Below the pieces are notes generated by a model. The model had not been told where the DNA came from and did no database searches. It saw only the letters and a program-made list of their open reading frames with translations. A program made the translations under genes and the position numbers. DNA of 64,000 nt, taken from NCBI GenBank assembly GCA_021904315.1, contig CM038922.1, positions 10,515,347 through 10,579,346 of the forward strand. Reading direction: 5' to 3'. Within the stretch, counting starts at the first letter, position 1. Each line of letters opens with the position of its first letter. Source of the DNA: Sphagnum magellanicum (lineage: Eukaryota; Streptophyta; Sphagnopsida; Sphagnales; Sphagnaceae). Positions 45,458 to 57,125 of this stretch are shown here, in pieces.

Positions 45458-48400
45458 TAAATTTTCTTGTGGATGATGATCAATTTGGAAACAACACAAA
45501 ATTGATGAAACAACCTTACGCTCAATCATGTTTGACACTTGGACACATAAAAAAAGTCATAAAAAATTGCTGTAAGTTGTTCTACTCATTTTTTGGGTTT
45601 TGATATGTACACTTTATTGCACCTATGACTAACAATTGAAAGTTTTTTGGAGCCCAGCCAACCCCACCCTGAATCAAAAGAAAAATAGAAAAAAGAAAAT
45701 GCCCCTCTCCCCCATAAGAACAGGAAAACCTAACAAACAAAGTCAAACCAAACTATGGAGTTATTATTGTGTTTGCTCCAATGCACAAGGGTACTCACCC
45801 TTGATTGGGAAACTTGGGGGAACGTGACAGGGCTGATAACAACAATAATAATAAAGTTTGTCAAAAAAATGTTTTATTTCTTTGATATTGTGTGGATGCA
45901 CATTGGATGTGCATCTTTCACCGTTTGATTCTTCTTCATCCAAAGCTCTTTTTGTGCAGATCTTTTTCCAGCCACTTCATAAGGATTCCTTCAATCTTCC
46001 CTAGAAATTTTGCAATCATTCAAGAATGGTAGCTCGGTCAAAATCTCTAAAAACTTGGAATTTTCGGGGCTGCCCAAAAACCAAAAAGATTTCAGTTTCA
46101 CCAGTCGGGACTTTTTAAATCCCAACCAAATCCCAACCCCCTTTCACCCTCCCCTTTTTTTTTTGTAACCAAAAGATCCAGCTTGAAGTTGTGTGGAACT
46201 CTACCAAGTTGGATTTTTCAACATTTTACATGGCTTTTCTTGAGGTTTGTAAGAGCTAGTTCCTCTTCAAACTTGGACTGGTTTGGTCAAATGACGTTTA
46301 ACAGTTAATGAACATAAAGAATCTGTGAAAAAAAATTCTGTATCTTTCTTTCAAAAGACAACATTTTCGACAAGATTTCCACTAGAAATTTTTGGGCAGG
46401 TATTTATTTGGGTGTTGATAATTCTCTCTGATGTAGCTATACTTTTCATGGATGCAACGTATTCCAATAGCTATCACGTGATGATCTGGCTCTCACCATG
46501 CTTGTGTGATCATCAGGACCACAAAACAACCGGAACAACGCTGGGACTTGGGTTGCTGCAATTGAAACCCACTGGTTAAGTTAGGCTTGTAGAAATAGGG
46601 TCCAAAGTCCAAATTCCAAACCTAGCTAGGTGAGGAGTGAGGACCATCTTCCGTCTTTGCCCCCATAACCACTAATTCTTGTTTTTTGGGTCTTCTATAA
46701 AAATCAGTTTTAAATTAGCCAGATTATTATTACACACCTATTATAGCCTTTATGTCAGACTGTAAAGCGTCGTTCGTTTTTAGAAAGGGCTATGTTGGAG
46801 CATACTAGGCACTGCATCATCTATCTGCATTTTAATCACCAAAAAGTCGAAGAATTAAAATGGCTCTACACGCCAGGCCCCCGGCGATTTGGCCAGTGGG
46901 TGGGTCTGGCACCGCCCTTTTTTGTCCCCGCCCCCCCAACTTACCACCGGCCTTGGCACCGCCCTATTTCGTCTCTTCCCCACACTCTACCCCAGAGCCT
47001 AGAGGCAATTAGAATAGGTTGGGATGAAGATGAACTTTTCTGTCCCGGAGAAGGGTCCCACCAGAAGGGTCTATTTTGAGACACTGCCCTCGTGACAGGT
47101 GCCTCAAATCCCGGACGAGTCTACAGCGAGACCCTTCCTATGGCAAAGAAATAGGAACCTGTCCCCCCCCCGCCCCAAAAAAAAACCAAAATCCTTTTTC
47201 TCACATCTTTTTCCTCGCATCCTTTAGGGTTACCCCGTACCTCAGGCTTTTCAGTGGGAGCTTTTGAAAAGATACTCGACACAGAACTCTCGCCTCTTGT
47301 GCAAAATGCACTAATAGATAAAATGAATGAATAGAAAGTTTCGATTCTTTTTGAAAAGCACGATAGCCAGTGCAAATTAAACCCTACAATAGAATCGAAT
47401 TAGGCACGATGTGAACACCATGACAAAGTTTGGGGGGAGGGGGGGGGGGGCATTCAGCGTTCTTTGGAAAAAGAAACAAAAAAAATTGAAAAGGAAAGAA
47501 AATTCAGAAAGATGTATGCAGATTAAAAGAAGTACCTTCCGCAACTTTGGAAGGCACTGTGACAGGCTGGCGGGGATCTTGGGGGACTCTGGAAGACCCG
47601 ACGTCAGTTTCACTTTAGAACTATCCTAAAAATACACTACAAACAAAGTTGCTATTCTTTAAGGAATCTGGGCCAGCCTAAAGTAGACGGCCTGGCTGTA
47701 CGGGCTGTGCAAAAGAGTGAGAAGAAATACTAAAAATAGGTGGGCATTATAATGGACTTTTCTGGCGCCTGGATCCCACGAACCCTCCTCCCTCAACTGG
47801 AAACTTTTCACTCTTACTCTATTTGATCTATAACTGATGATGCAACCCTGCAAAACTTTATTTATAAACACACCATAGGTTTAGAAAATGTACAAAGGAA
47901 TAAGAAAAAGGAAAAGGGAGAAATAACTCTTTTTATTGAAGCACCCAAAAACTTCAGCCAAATCTGCTGTTGAAATTGCGACCGCAAACACTTGATTCCA
48001 CAATTTGCACGAATTTTGTGCTGACAACTTTGTGAGGTTAGTTACACGACCATCAGCTATCTTCTTCATGACTTCACCTTACAAAAAAACAGGCAGAACA
48101 GGGAGTAAAAACACAACAGGGATGAACAAAGGTGGAAGGGTAAGTGAAGGAGTACCAATCATGTGACGAAAATTCAAATCACCACAAATTTGGTGATTTC
48201 CTTGGCCTGGTGTTTGTCATACTCGGGGCAAGTTTTTTTTGTCTTTTTTGTGATGGTGGCACTGTGCCGGACAAGTGTTTTTTTTTTTTTTACTTTTGTC
48301 ATTTTTGTGATACTGGTTGGCACTGTGAATTCCTGCAGCCTACAGGATCCTGGGCATGTTCTCTGGAGGCCCGAGGGCTGCACATGGTCTTTATTATATG

Positions 48401-49000
48401 ACCCAACTTGTTGGCTGCAAGTCTTTTTATATGCGCCAAGTTCGTGGACTATCTATCCCCACTAGTCATCGCAATGATTGACTGTGGAGTGTCGAGTAAG
48501 TAGACATGTGGGCATGAATTTATGTCTTGAGTGTTGTTTCAACTTATTGCACATTCCCATGTGGTCTCTGGTGGGATATCTGGGGATGATAATGAATGCC
48601 TCCCCCCCAAAAAGGCAGATGAATTTATTAGCACAATAAGTGTAGTTTTTGTTTCCTATAACAGGAAACTTCATTGCAGGTGAAAAGTTGAACAGTGTGT
48701 AGAGTCACAAGCAGGGTTTTTTTTAATAATAAAATATAGAATGTGCGTGAGTAGAGCAATAGGACAGCCCTCTGATATGCCTAGCTGGCTGGCTTCTTAT
48801 GTAATTTTGACAGAGGATTAGGTGGCTTCTTGATGATTTGTTGAGTTAGTTCTTGGCCAACATAGATATTTCAAAATAGCCCAAAGTGGCTATTCATTTT
48901 TTTAAGAAATAAGTTCAAGCTGCACCCCACAAAAAATTTCAAGTAAGTCTAGCTGGCACCCACCCAAAAAAACAAGTGGAGAATTTTGCTCCATTGCTGA
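45458..49000. other. Mixed spacer with GC-richer islands, no recognised gene
   Basis: About 46000-46600 and 46860-47200 are less AT-rich; the second has runs of C (47162-47171) and G (about 47431-47450). Open frames such as 46325-46579, 46792-47079, 47121-47375 and 48163-48465 are short, overlap on both strands and carry no recognisable domain. Poly-T runs near 48275-48290 and 48716-48724 might mark the 3' end of the minus-strand LINE or other retroposons. Confidence 0.4.
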
Positions 49001-49111
49001 AAAGGGAGGAGAAACAAACACACACAAATGACATGGATGCATCTTACTTACAATTTAGTGTCATTAAGTGGGCCAAACAGCGCCCGGGCCAGAACCCAAT
49101 TGACGTTAAGT

Positions 49112-52100
49112 CTAATGAAGCAATTCAGATCTAACCATCTGACATTGCACTAAGAATCTAGCAAGGATGCCTTGCTGCTGACAGTTTAGCAATTCAGCCA
49201 AAGGTGTGATGGCAGTTAGTGGCAATGATCCTCTAAACCTTGCTCGAACACTTTGATAGGCAAGGCAAACCAACAAGAAGTGGTCCTCATCCTTAATCGC
49301 ACCCAAGTTGCATAATTTGCAGTAATGCTACTGCACCGGCACCTTCATAGGCTTGACTTGCCTTCCTAGTTCAATTTGTAGCTTGTGATTCGCACAACGA
49401 AAACGTGCCAAGCTTCTCCTAAGCTGTGCATTGTCTACCCTGGAGAGGTATTCTTTGTACCCATACTGTGCTGAGCTATTCAACCCCAGATAGGCTCTCA
49501 CCCTGCTGGAGTCAACTACAGCTACTTGATGGTGTACAATGTATTGCCTTTCAGCCAATTGCTTGAAGCGAGCACATGGTGGCAGCTGATCGCTATCAAT
49601 GCACAAATTGTACGTCGACAGTCGTTCATTTACTTGTGCTAGCCAGCAAGCCAGGCAATCGGCTCTTTCTACCCATAGCACTCTGGTTCCCGAGTAAAAC
49701 TTTTCGCCTGGCTACAAGCAACTACAGTTGTACATCATGAGCTAGCCTGCCTGAGCATGCGATCTGAGTCTACCTCAGAACTGACACGTCAGAGAAAGCA
49801 CATGGTCTGTTGCCACCAAAATATTTCTAGGGGAAACCTGCCAAACTCTGCCCGCACGACATAACTGGATGTCATGGTGCTGACCCCCAACAACGACTTC
49901 AGAAAAGCCCGATGAACCACCTCTAACTGTTCGCGTGCCATGTGGTCTGCCCATACTTCACATCCATAGCTAAGCACTGGTTTGACTAGTGCATCAAACA
50001 GCTGGCATTGTAATGTTGGGTTAAAGATGCGCAGCTCTGCGCATCTGCGCCGCAATGCAAAAATTGCCTTTTTCCCTGACATTGCTAATCGTTGTATTGC
50101 CGTTTGCATACCTTTTGTGTCATGCAACTTAACACCTAGATACTTGAAAGAGTTTAGTTGCTTTATAGCTTCACCTTCATACTGAAAAGCCTAACACACA
50201 GACTTGCGTGTTTCAAACACAACAACCTTGGTTTTCTTGACATTCACAGTCAACTGACGCTCATAGCAAAAAGCTTACAAGACATCCAATTGCTTCTGCA
50301 ATCCAGTAGGAGTGTGTGACATGAGAGCTAAGTCGTATGCATACAAAGCAAGCAAACAACTAGCTATCCCAACATTGGTGGTGTGTCACCCTCCAAAGCA
50401 TTCAACCGTTTTTCTAAGCCATCTATGAAGAGGCCAAACAAGAGCGGGCTGAGGGGGCATCCTTGCTTCACTCCGATGCGGCAAAGGAAAGTGGGCGTGA
50501 GCCCCTCCTCTGGATGGAGCAGGCAGGCCTGGTCTTGACGGTACATGGAGCACAAGCACTCCAGTATCCGCCCATTGATGCCAAGTCCCTCCAGCACCTA
50601 CCATAACATGTCCCTTGGTATTATATCAAAGGCTTTTTTGAAGTCCACAAAACAAGTGTATAGCTTCTTTTTCTGAAATCTGGTTTGTTCAGTCAAAGTG
50701 TGAAGAATAAACAAGTTATCTGTTATCCTAAAGTCCTTTCTGAAACCAACTTGTCCCTTCGTGCGTAAATCATTGGTCTCCGCCCATTGACTAATGTAGG
50801 ACTCAAGAATCATTACAAACACCTTGGCTAAGACTGGTCCTACTGTGATCCCCCTATAATTGTCAAATTGACTACAATCACCCCCTTTGTACAGTGCATG
50901 TATGATCCCAACAGAGAGTGATTCACAGTAACCCTCGCGCATAATTTTGTTAAAAGCAATCAATAGTGGTTGCTGTAGGGCAACAATCGCATCCAAAAGG
51001 AACTCTAGTTTGATGCCATTAATGCCTATAGCTTTGTGTCATTTTAGCTTTTTGAACGCTTGTTGTACTTTAACTAGTGTGATGTCAACATTCAACTATT
51101 CGCAATCAATACCATTGGGTGGAAAGGAGACCCATTGGGCTTGAATAGCGGCACCTATCACAGCTCCTACTGTGGCTGATGCCGCCGGAGGTTGGAGCAA
51201 TTGCTGGAAGCCATCCCTGAGCGCTTCGCTGGTGATGCCATTGACACCCTCAACGCGCTTGCAGTACCGCTTCCAGAATGTTACAGGATCCGTCTTCGCT
51301 AAACCACATAGCTGTTTAGCCTTAAGCACATCATAAGCACGTTTTTTCCTATTGTACAACTATTTCATTTGCTTAAGTCTGACATGCCTATATGGGTGCG
51401 CATGTGACAATTTAGCAAACTGGCTTTTGGTCTGGCGACATTCTGTGTCAGACCAAAGTTTGTGGCTGTGTTTTATTGTTTTTCTTAAAGCCACTTGTCT
51501 ATTTCCAAACACTTCTTCTACAGATTGTGTGATGCATTGTCGTAACAGATTGACTGTTATTTATACGTCAAATGCATCAAGTACATTTGGGCTTGCCCAG
51601 ACACCGATGTTATGTTGTACACTCCTGCTAAACTCGACTACTTTGGCAGTGTCATATTTGAAATGTGGTAGGTGTTTGATTGCCTTTTGCTAAACATGAG
51701 GGGGTTGCCATTGCTATGTGATTGTAAGTACCAATGGTCTATGATCAGAGTGCGCATCTTTATGACCTCAGTACTTTTCATCGTAGTTAATTTCTAAGCG
51801 CTTAACACCCTCTAATTGGTCAGCTGTCGTAAGAAAATAGTCCATTGTGCTAAAACCTTTATTGGATAGACATGTGTACTCCCTTGATATGTCTCCTGGT
51901 GTGCGGCCATTGAGGATGAACAGCCCAGTAGTTCTGCAAAGATCCAGGAACTCACGACGCCATCTAGCTGTGACGATGTCACGGTTCTGGCACTCCAGCA
52001 TATCGTTGGGCAAGGTGTCTTCAATGGCTTGTGGCACCAACAGCACATTTACTAATTGACTGTAATCAATGAAATCAGTGTTTGTGCTTGTCCTTGCATT

Positions 52101-52541
52101 GAAATCCCCAGCAAGAAGCACACCGCCTAAGCTCATGGCTTCTCCAACCTCTTGGCATATGTGTTCAAACAGGCTGCTGTCCGCATATGGCGAGCCTTGT
52201 GGAGTAGCATATACTATGCACAAGAACAAAGGCCTTTGGAAAGCATTACCCAAGCGCAGCCAAATCCTAGTCCCATCCTTTGCAGTCTTCCAAACAGCAG
52301 TACTATTTGCCCATGTTTCCCTGACTAGTACTGCAATGCCTCCATTGTGCTTTCGAACGACACCCTATGGAGTCACAGGCCTAGCAACATTAAAACAGCA
52401 GAACCCCAATAAGACAGGGAATGTATCATTCGGGAAGTGATGTGTTTCTGTCAAAGCAACAACGTCAACATGTTGAAATAGGTCAAACAGATGTTCATGT
52501 GTTTCTAACTTTGTGATAGCGGCCCCATGGATGTTCCACAT
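49112..52541 (-). pseudogene. LINE ORF2: endonuclease-reverse transcriptase-CCHC
   Basis: A true ATG at 52541 starts 'MWNIHGAAITKLETHEHLFD', the endonuclease N-terminus. 'VVALTETHHF' (catalytic Glu block), 'GGVLLAGDFNARTS' (Asp/Asn block), 'STMDYFLTT' and 'SDHRPL' (final Asp-His) complete the nuclease. The polymerase follows: 'HALYKGGDCSQFDNYRGITV', 'KGQVGFRKDFRITDNLFIL', 'LYTCFVDFKKAFDIIP' (first Asp), 'GVKQGCPLSPLLFGLFIDGL' and 'LYAYDLALMS' at 50332-50343, where the second catalytic pair DD is YD. The C-terminus has 'CKLCNLGAIKDEDHFLLVC', a zinc motif of the type seen in LINE ORF2. Frame changes lie near 50360 and between 49681 and 49789. Not functional. Confidence 0.92.
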
Positions 52542-52574
52542 GCACACGCGCAAGTGTCTCTGACCCCCGCCCCC

Positions 52575-53441
52575 CTATGCAATAGGAGAGTTTATGACTT
52601 TGTGGTTGATGTAGAGATCGGCCCCACACTAGTAGACCCGTTCGCCAGCCTCTTTGGCCTCTTTGAAGGTGGCCCAAGCAGCTCGTTTCTAGGCCTACTG
52701 AGCAGGAGTCAAGTCCTCATCGAGCCCAAGTTGAGTGCCCTGCAGGCCTTTGCGAGCACGCAGCACCATGAGCTTGTCGTGTACCGATGCCAACGTGATG
52801 ATGACTGCCAGTGCCTTGTCAATGGCCTTATCCAGTCGCCCCGACGGCATCTGTCAGTGCACCTTCTGCACTTGCACATGGTCAGCAACCTTCAACCTGT
52901 CGAGCAGCTCCGTTTGCACCAACTCCATAAGTTGTTTTGAGGTTTCCCCCTTGCTCATGGTCAACCCGGTGACTCGGATGTTTGCCTCCCTAGCCTTGAC
53001 CAGGTCAGCATCCGTTGCTCGGTCCACCTTATTGGCAACCTTGTCAACCTTCCTGCCCACGACCTCCTTCCACTTCTCCCCATTGTCCTGCATGGTATCA
53101 AAGCTCTTAGCCATCTCATCTACTTTATTTTGCAACATTTCAACTTAGCTAGTAACGGTCATAATTTTAGCTTCCATTGCTGGAGCCAGAATGTTTTCCG
53201 CAACCTGCTCCATAGTGACCTCAATAGCATTGTGCACATCCTGTTTCGTTACCACATCGGCCCTAAGGACCATGAGATGGTTGACGATGGCTGCTGCAAC
53301 GGCTGCCTTGTTGGTCTTGGCAAGCTTGAGGTTATAGCATGTACAAAGCGCCTAGAGTTCAGCCGCCTGCATCTCCATGATCGTCAGCGAGTCCTTGTTC
53401 CATTCCCATGTTTTAGCGTCGAAAACCGTGGCATTCGTCAT
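52575..53441 (-). pseudogene. LINE ORF1 with coiled-coil segment
   Basis: A true ATG at 53441 and a TAG at 52575 give 289 codons in one frame, with about six internal stops. The first part is Ala-rich and helical ('KTNKAAVAAAIVNHLMVLRA'). The middle ('MLQNKVDEMAKSFDTMQDN', 'KVDKVANKVDRATDADLV') has heptad-like spacing suggesting a coiled coil. 'ANIRVTGLTMSKGETSKQLM' resembles the start of the RNA-binding domain of LINE ORF1 proteins. The end ('WATFKEAKEAGERV') is a basic tail. ORF1 proteins coat LINE RNA. Only 33 nt separate its stop from the ORF2 ATG, in the same frame, so the two might once have been fused or read through. Confidence 0.75.
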
Positions 53442-53717
53442 TAACCAAAACCATGTAGGAAGCCTAAGTATGTATACCTCTCTGTTGTTGCTGCTGCTGC
53501 TGGGATCTTTGCTAGAGAGTTAATGTTTGTTTTTTTGCTTTCTTGCAAAATGGTGCCCAGATCAGTTTGCCAGTGAGACACACAAGGAAAAAGGACAGTT
53601 TGGTGACTTTCACCACAATTGCAAACAACCTTGTACTGAAATGATCTTGCAAAGGATGGCATTCGAACCTTTGATCTTGATATTTGATGATGATGATGCT
53701 TTCCTTCTTACATAAAG

Positions 53718-54225
53718 CCAAAGCTCCTTACCATCATCAGCTTCAGAAATTAGGGTTTGAAGCTCTGTACTTGCCCTTGTGTACCCCAGGTTTTGTAACA
53801 GACAAACAAAGCTGGAAAGCTAAAAGAAAAGAGCCAAAGCTCCCTACCATCATCAGTTTCAAAAATTATAGTTTGGAATTCTGAACTAGCCCCCCCTATG
53901 CTTTGCAACAAACAAAACTAGAAAGCAAAAAGAAAAGAGCCAAAGCTCCTGACCATCATCAGCTTCACAAATTAGGGTTTGAAGTTCTGAACTAGCCCTA
54001 GTGTCCCCTAGGCTTTGCAGCAAACAAAACAAAGTTGGAAAGCAAAAACATAAGAGCCAAAGCTTCCTGGCATCAGCAACTTCACAATTAGGATTTGAAG
54101 TTCTGAACTAGCCTTAGTGTACCCCGAGCTTTAACAAAGAAACAAAGTTGGAAAGCAAAAGAACAGAGCCCAAGCTCCCTGGCATCATCAGCTTCACAAT
54201 TAGGGTTTGAAGCTCTGCACTCAAG
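53718..54225 (-). repeat. Tandem monomers (~106-117 bp) at the LINE 5' end
   Basis: The plus-strand phrase GCCAAAGCTCC recurs at 53718, 53833, 53939, 54056 and (as GCCCAAGCTCC) 54168, giving periods of 115, 106, 117 and 112 bp. Each unit also contains CATCATCAGCTTCA and TTAGGGTTTGAAG. The last unit is partial. The array lies 277 bp upstream of the ORF1 start in LINE orientation, the place occupied by promoter monomers in some animal L1s. Confidence 0.85.
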
Positions 54226-54959
54226 TCATGGGCTTTCAGGCTTTAGTGTAAAAAGGGGCTGAGCTGAGCACCCAAGGGGCTGCTCTGAGCTGTTGCACCG
54301 TGTGCTCCACAGCAACACCTTGCAGAATCTCCAAGTCTCTCTTGTCACTTCCGAGATCCCGCTTCCAAAAAGATTCACCACCAGCTTATCAGTGTACCCC
54401 GCCTCCTTGAGAGCTAGCGAAAAATGTCGCGTGCATCTCGCGCTACTCCAACCCCACCAAGACACAAGGAAACAATTCGGGAATTCTTCACTTGTCGTCG
54501 TCATCCTCCTCCTCCTCCTCGTGCACTCTTTGGAAATACGACCAATATCTTGTGCTGATGCAACAGGGGAATATTTGAGGCAGACAGCTTATCTATACAC
54601 ACATAATGGAGCAATTCGTACACCTTCTCACCATATCCTACTACCCACTATTATTGTGAATCCGGGCTGAACTTGTCCATCCAAGTTCAAAACTTCAAAC
54701 TTACAAACACAATCACTTTGGAAAGGACTTGAACCCTAATATGATATCAGATTTTTCCGAATTTAATTTTAAGTCCCACCCATCATACCCAAATATTAGT
54801 TAACCTTGTAACCTCATAAGGAACCAAACATGAACACAATTTACCAAACTTGTCCAAATCATGAAAATAGGGACATTTGAAGCTTGGGTTGTGAGAAGAA
54901 CATAACTTGGTAAGTGGCAACACCAATTTGGATTTTCTAATCCTTCCAAGTTGTAATAA
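54226..54959. other. GC-richer segment beyond the LINE monomers, then spacer
   Basis: About 54226-54540 is GC-richer and ends in a CCTCCTCCTCCTCGTC-like triplet run. It may be the outermost LINE 5' end or the insertion target. A frame at 54293-54670 (plus) and its shadow on the minus strand have no recognisable domain. Beyond 54680 the DNA becomes AT-rich and merges into the hAT remnant. Confidence 0.4.
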
Positions 54960-57125
54960 CCTCCTAATAAGGGAAATTATCTGTGAGTATAGAACTCTTG
55001 TGCAAATATGTAGACAATTGTGTCCAAATGTAGATTTAATCGATTGTGCAATTTATTTTTCAAACTTCATGAATGCATTTGTGGAGAAAGATTTCTAAAT
55101 TTTTATAGATTTGAACATTGACACCATTGCAATTTCAACCAACTTCAAGTATTCATTTAATTGTTGAGTGAACAAACAACATGTATTTAATTAATTATGG
55201 ATTATATTGTTAATTCTAAACTTTTCTTGGTGGTTAGAATCAAGTTTTTTATTGAATTTGAAGCAAAACATTGGAGACATCTATTTGATAAATCATTTAG
55301 TGAGTCAAAACATTATTGATATATGTTGTTACATCACACGATGGCCCCCAAATCAAAGTTTCTCTCCAAATTTTGAATTTTCAAATGGTTATTTGTTAAT
55401 AAGTCCAGAATTAACTAAATACATGGTAAGCCATTGTTGTTAATTGTGACTCACAACTTGATCACTAGATTAATATCAAATTGCTTAACCAGATCCTTTT
55501 GTGCTTGCATCTCCATGGTGAATTTAAATAATCACATTTGCAAATTTATGAGGTCTGCATTCAAAAGTCTCACAACCTATAGTAATGAAGGTTTCACCTT
55601 CTTTGCTTCACAATATTGACCCCTTATGACAATGAAATGTAAGGAAAAAGAAAATTTAACGTCATGTTACATCCAAAATTGTGCATACATAATGCTGAAA
55701 GCATTCATCATCTCAAAATCCAAAAAACACCAATCCAATTCATTAATGGACATATTGGCTACAACAAAACATTGACTTTTCACTTGCATGATGGATATCT
55801 CAAGAACATCCTTACACATAAGCTGGTTAACCCCAACAAGTGGATTGAAAATGCTCATTCTAGTTATTAATTGTTAATTTTGAATACATCATGAAAAGAT
55901 TTGCTTGGCAATCCTTATAACTACTATAAATTTGTAGATGAAAACATCCATCTTTTGCACGAAGTTGATCAAGGCATTAACTACTTCCAACAATGGTAAC
56001 AAACAAAACAAGCCCAACAACCTGTGGAGATCACAAAGGAGGTCTAAATTCAACTTTGCTTGAGCAACAAAAACATTGTCTTGCGACATTTTGACAATCA
56101 ATGTTTTATATTCTTCCATCACATGTTTCAAAGGCTCCACCATGCTTATCCATTGAATCTTCACATTTAAAAAAAAATTCAACCCCCATATGCCCATGAT
56201 TTTGACAAGCTTAGTGAATTCCAAATGTACATGAGGGATGGAATAATCAAAATAATAATATTGTTTGCATTTCAACCCTTAACAACATGTTGAAATGTGA
56301 GAATATTAATATAGGAATTCTTTTCCATGCATGCATCATATACACATGTACTAAAAGCTAGGATTGATTATCAAAAATAATAATTTCAACTCAAAGAAGA
56401 AAAAACTTTCCTTAGCCATAATAGTTTGAATTATTTTCAAAACTTGTTCACACAAGCAATTTGCCCTTTCCCACCCAAACCCATCAAACCAATGTTCCAT
56501 GGGATTGTTAGGAACATTTAAATGCACAAATAAGTTTTGTATTGTTGTTTATTTTTTCATGCGGTGGCCATGGTTAAGTAAGCGAAAATTTAAGGCAAAT
56601 TGCACAATCTTATTCTTCCTATCAAGAATTTGAATTGAACCATGAATGATTTACTACAACAATGTTTTCAAGACCCTTTGCAACTTAAAACTTTTCATCA
56701 GCAACATGAGTATTGTTTTTCAAGAAGTTTCATGATGACTTTCATGTTTCCAAAGTGAAACAAGCTTGGGAACTAAAAGTTTTTCTATGCCTTCAATTAG
56801 GGTGCATACCTTACACCGAACTTGAACAACTTTCCCATTAGAACCTAAAATTGACTCTACCTAAGGAAGCTTGATTGGCCAACTAACCTAAAAATGCATG
56901 TTCAATTCATAGGCCTTCTTTTGTTTCTTGGTCAATTCAACATTTTCTTGGGTCAAAATTGGGTCCACAAACACAAAATGAGGTTCCATAGCAAAAGGAA
57001 CTTCAACAAAAACATCATCATCATCAATAGAATGGTTGCTAGAAGGACCATCCCCTTGAAAGATTTTATCATCAAACAAATATTTGTATTTGAAGTTCTT
57101 AGGGGGCTACATCTTCAATGGAAGT
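54960..57125 (-). pseudogene. Degenerate BED-finger hAT-like transposase
   Basis: The minus strand reads, in order: an acidic N-terminus ('SIDDDDVFVEVPFAMEPHFV', 57079 on); a BED-like finger 'VQVRCKVCTLIEGIEKLLVP' with 'LWKHESHHE' (C-x2-C...H-x3/4-H, near 56850-56740); a middle block 'VKIQWISMVEPLKHVMEEYK' and 'LNLDLLCDLHRLLGLFCLLP' (56275-55889); 'LDWCFLDFEMMNAFSIMYAQ' (near 55700); and, near 55170-55000, 'NEYLKLVEIAMVSMFKSI', then 'KSFSTNAFMKFEK', which fits the hAT C-terminal dimerisation pattern (S-V-E-x-E-R-x-F-S). Stops and shifts are frequent. Terminal inverted repeats were not found. The family call rests on the finger and the C-terminal block. Confidence 0.6.

Larger units (their letters stand above)
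49112..54225 (-). mobile_element. LINE retrotransposon, nearly full length, inactive
   Basis: On the minus strand the order is: a tandem-monomer 5' region (54225-53718), ORF1 (53441-52575) and ORF2 (52541-49112), which has an apurinic-type endonuclease, reverse transcriptase and terminal CCHC motif. ORF1 and most of ORF2 share one reading frame, interrupted by about seventeen stops, with only two frame changes in 4.3 kb. The conserved YADD box is altered to YAYD. The 3' end and target duplication are not resolved. Wording of the polymerase ('NYRGITVGPVLAKVF', 'GVKQGCPLSPLLFGLFIDGL') is unlike the standard plant L1 form. Confidence 0.9.

Noticed and set aside
52527-53148. Two 137-codon plus-strand open frames opposite LINE ORF1
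   Set aside because: Shadows of the LINE coding sequence in other frames; no independent support.
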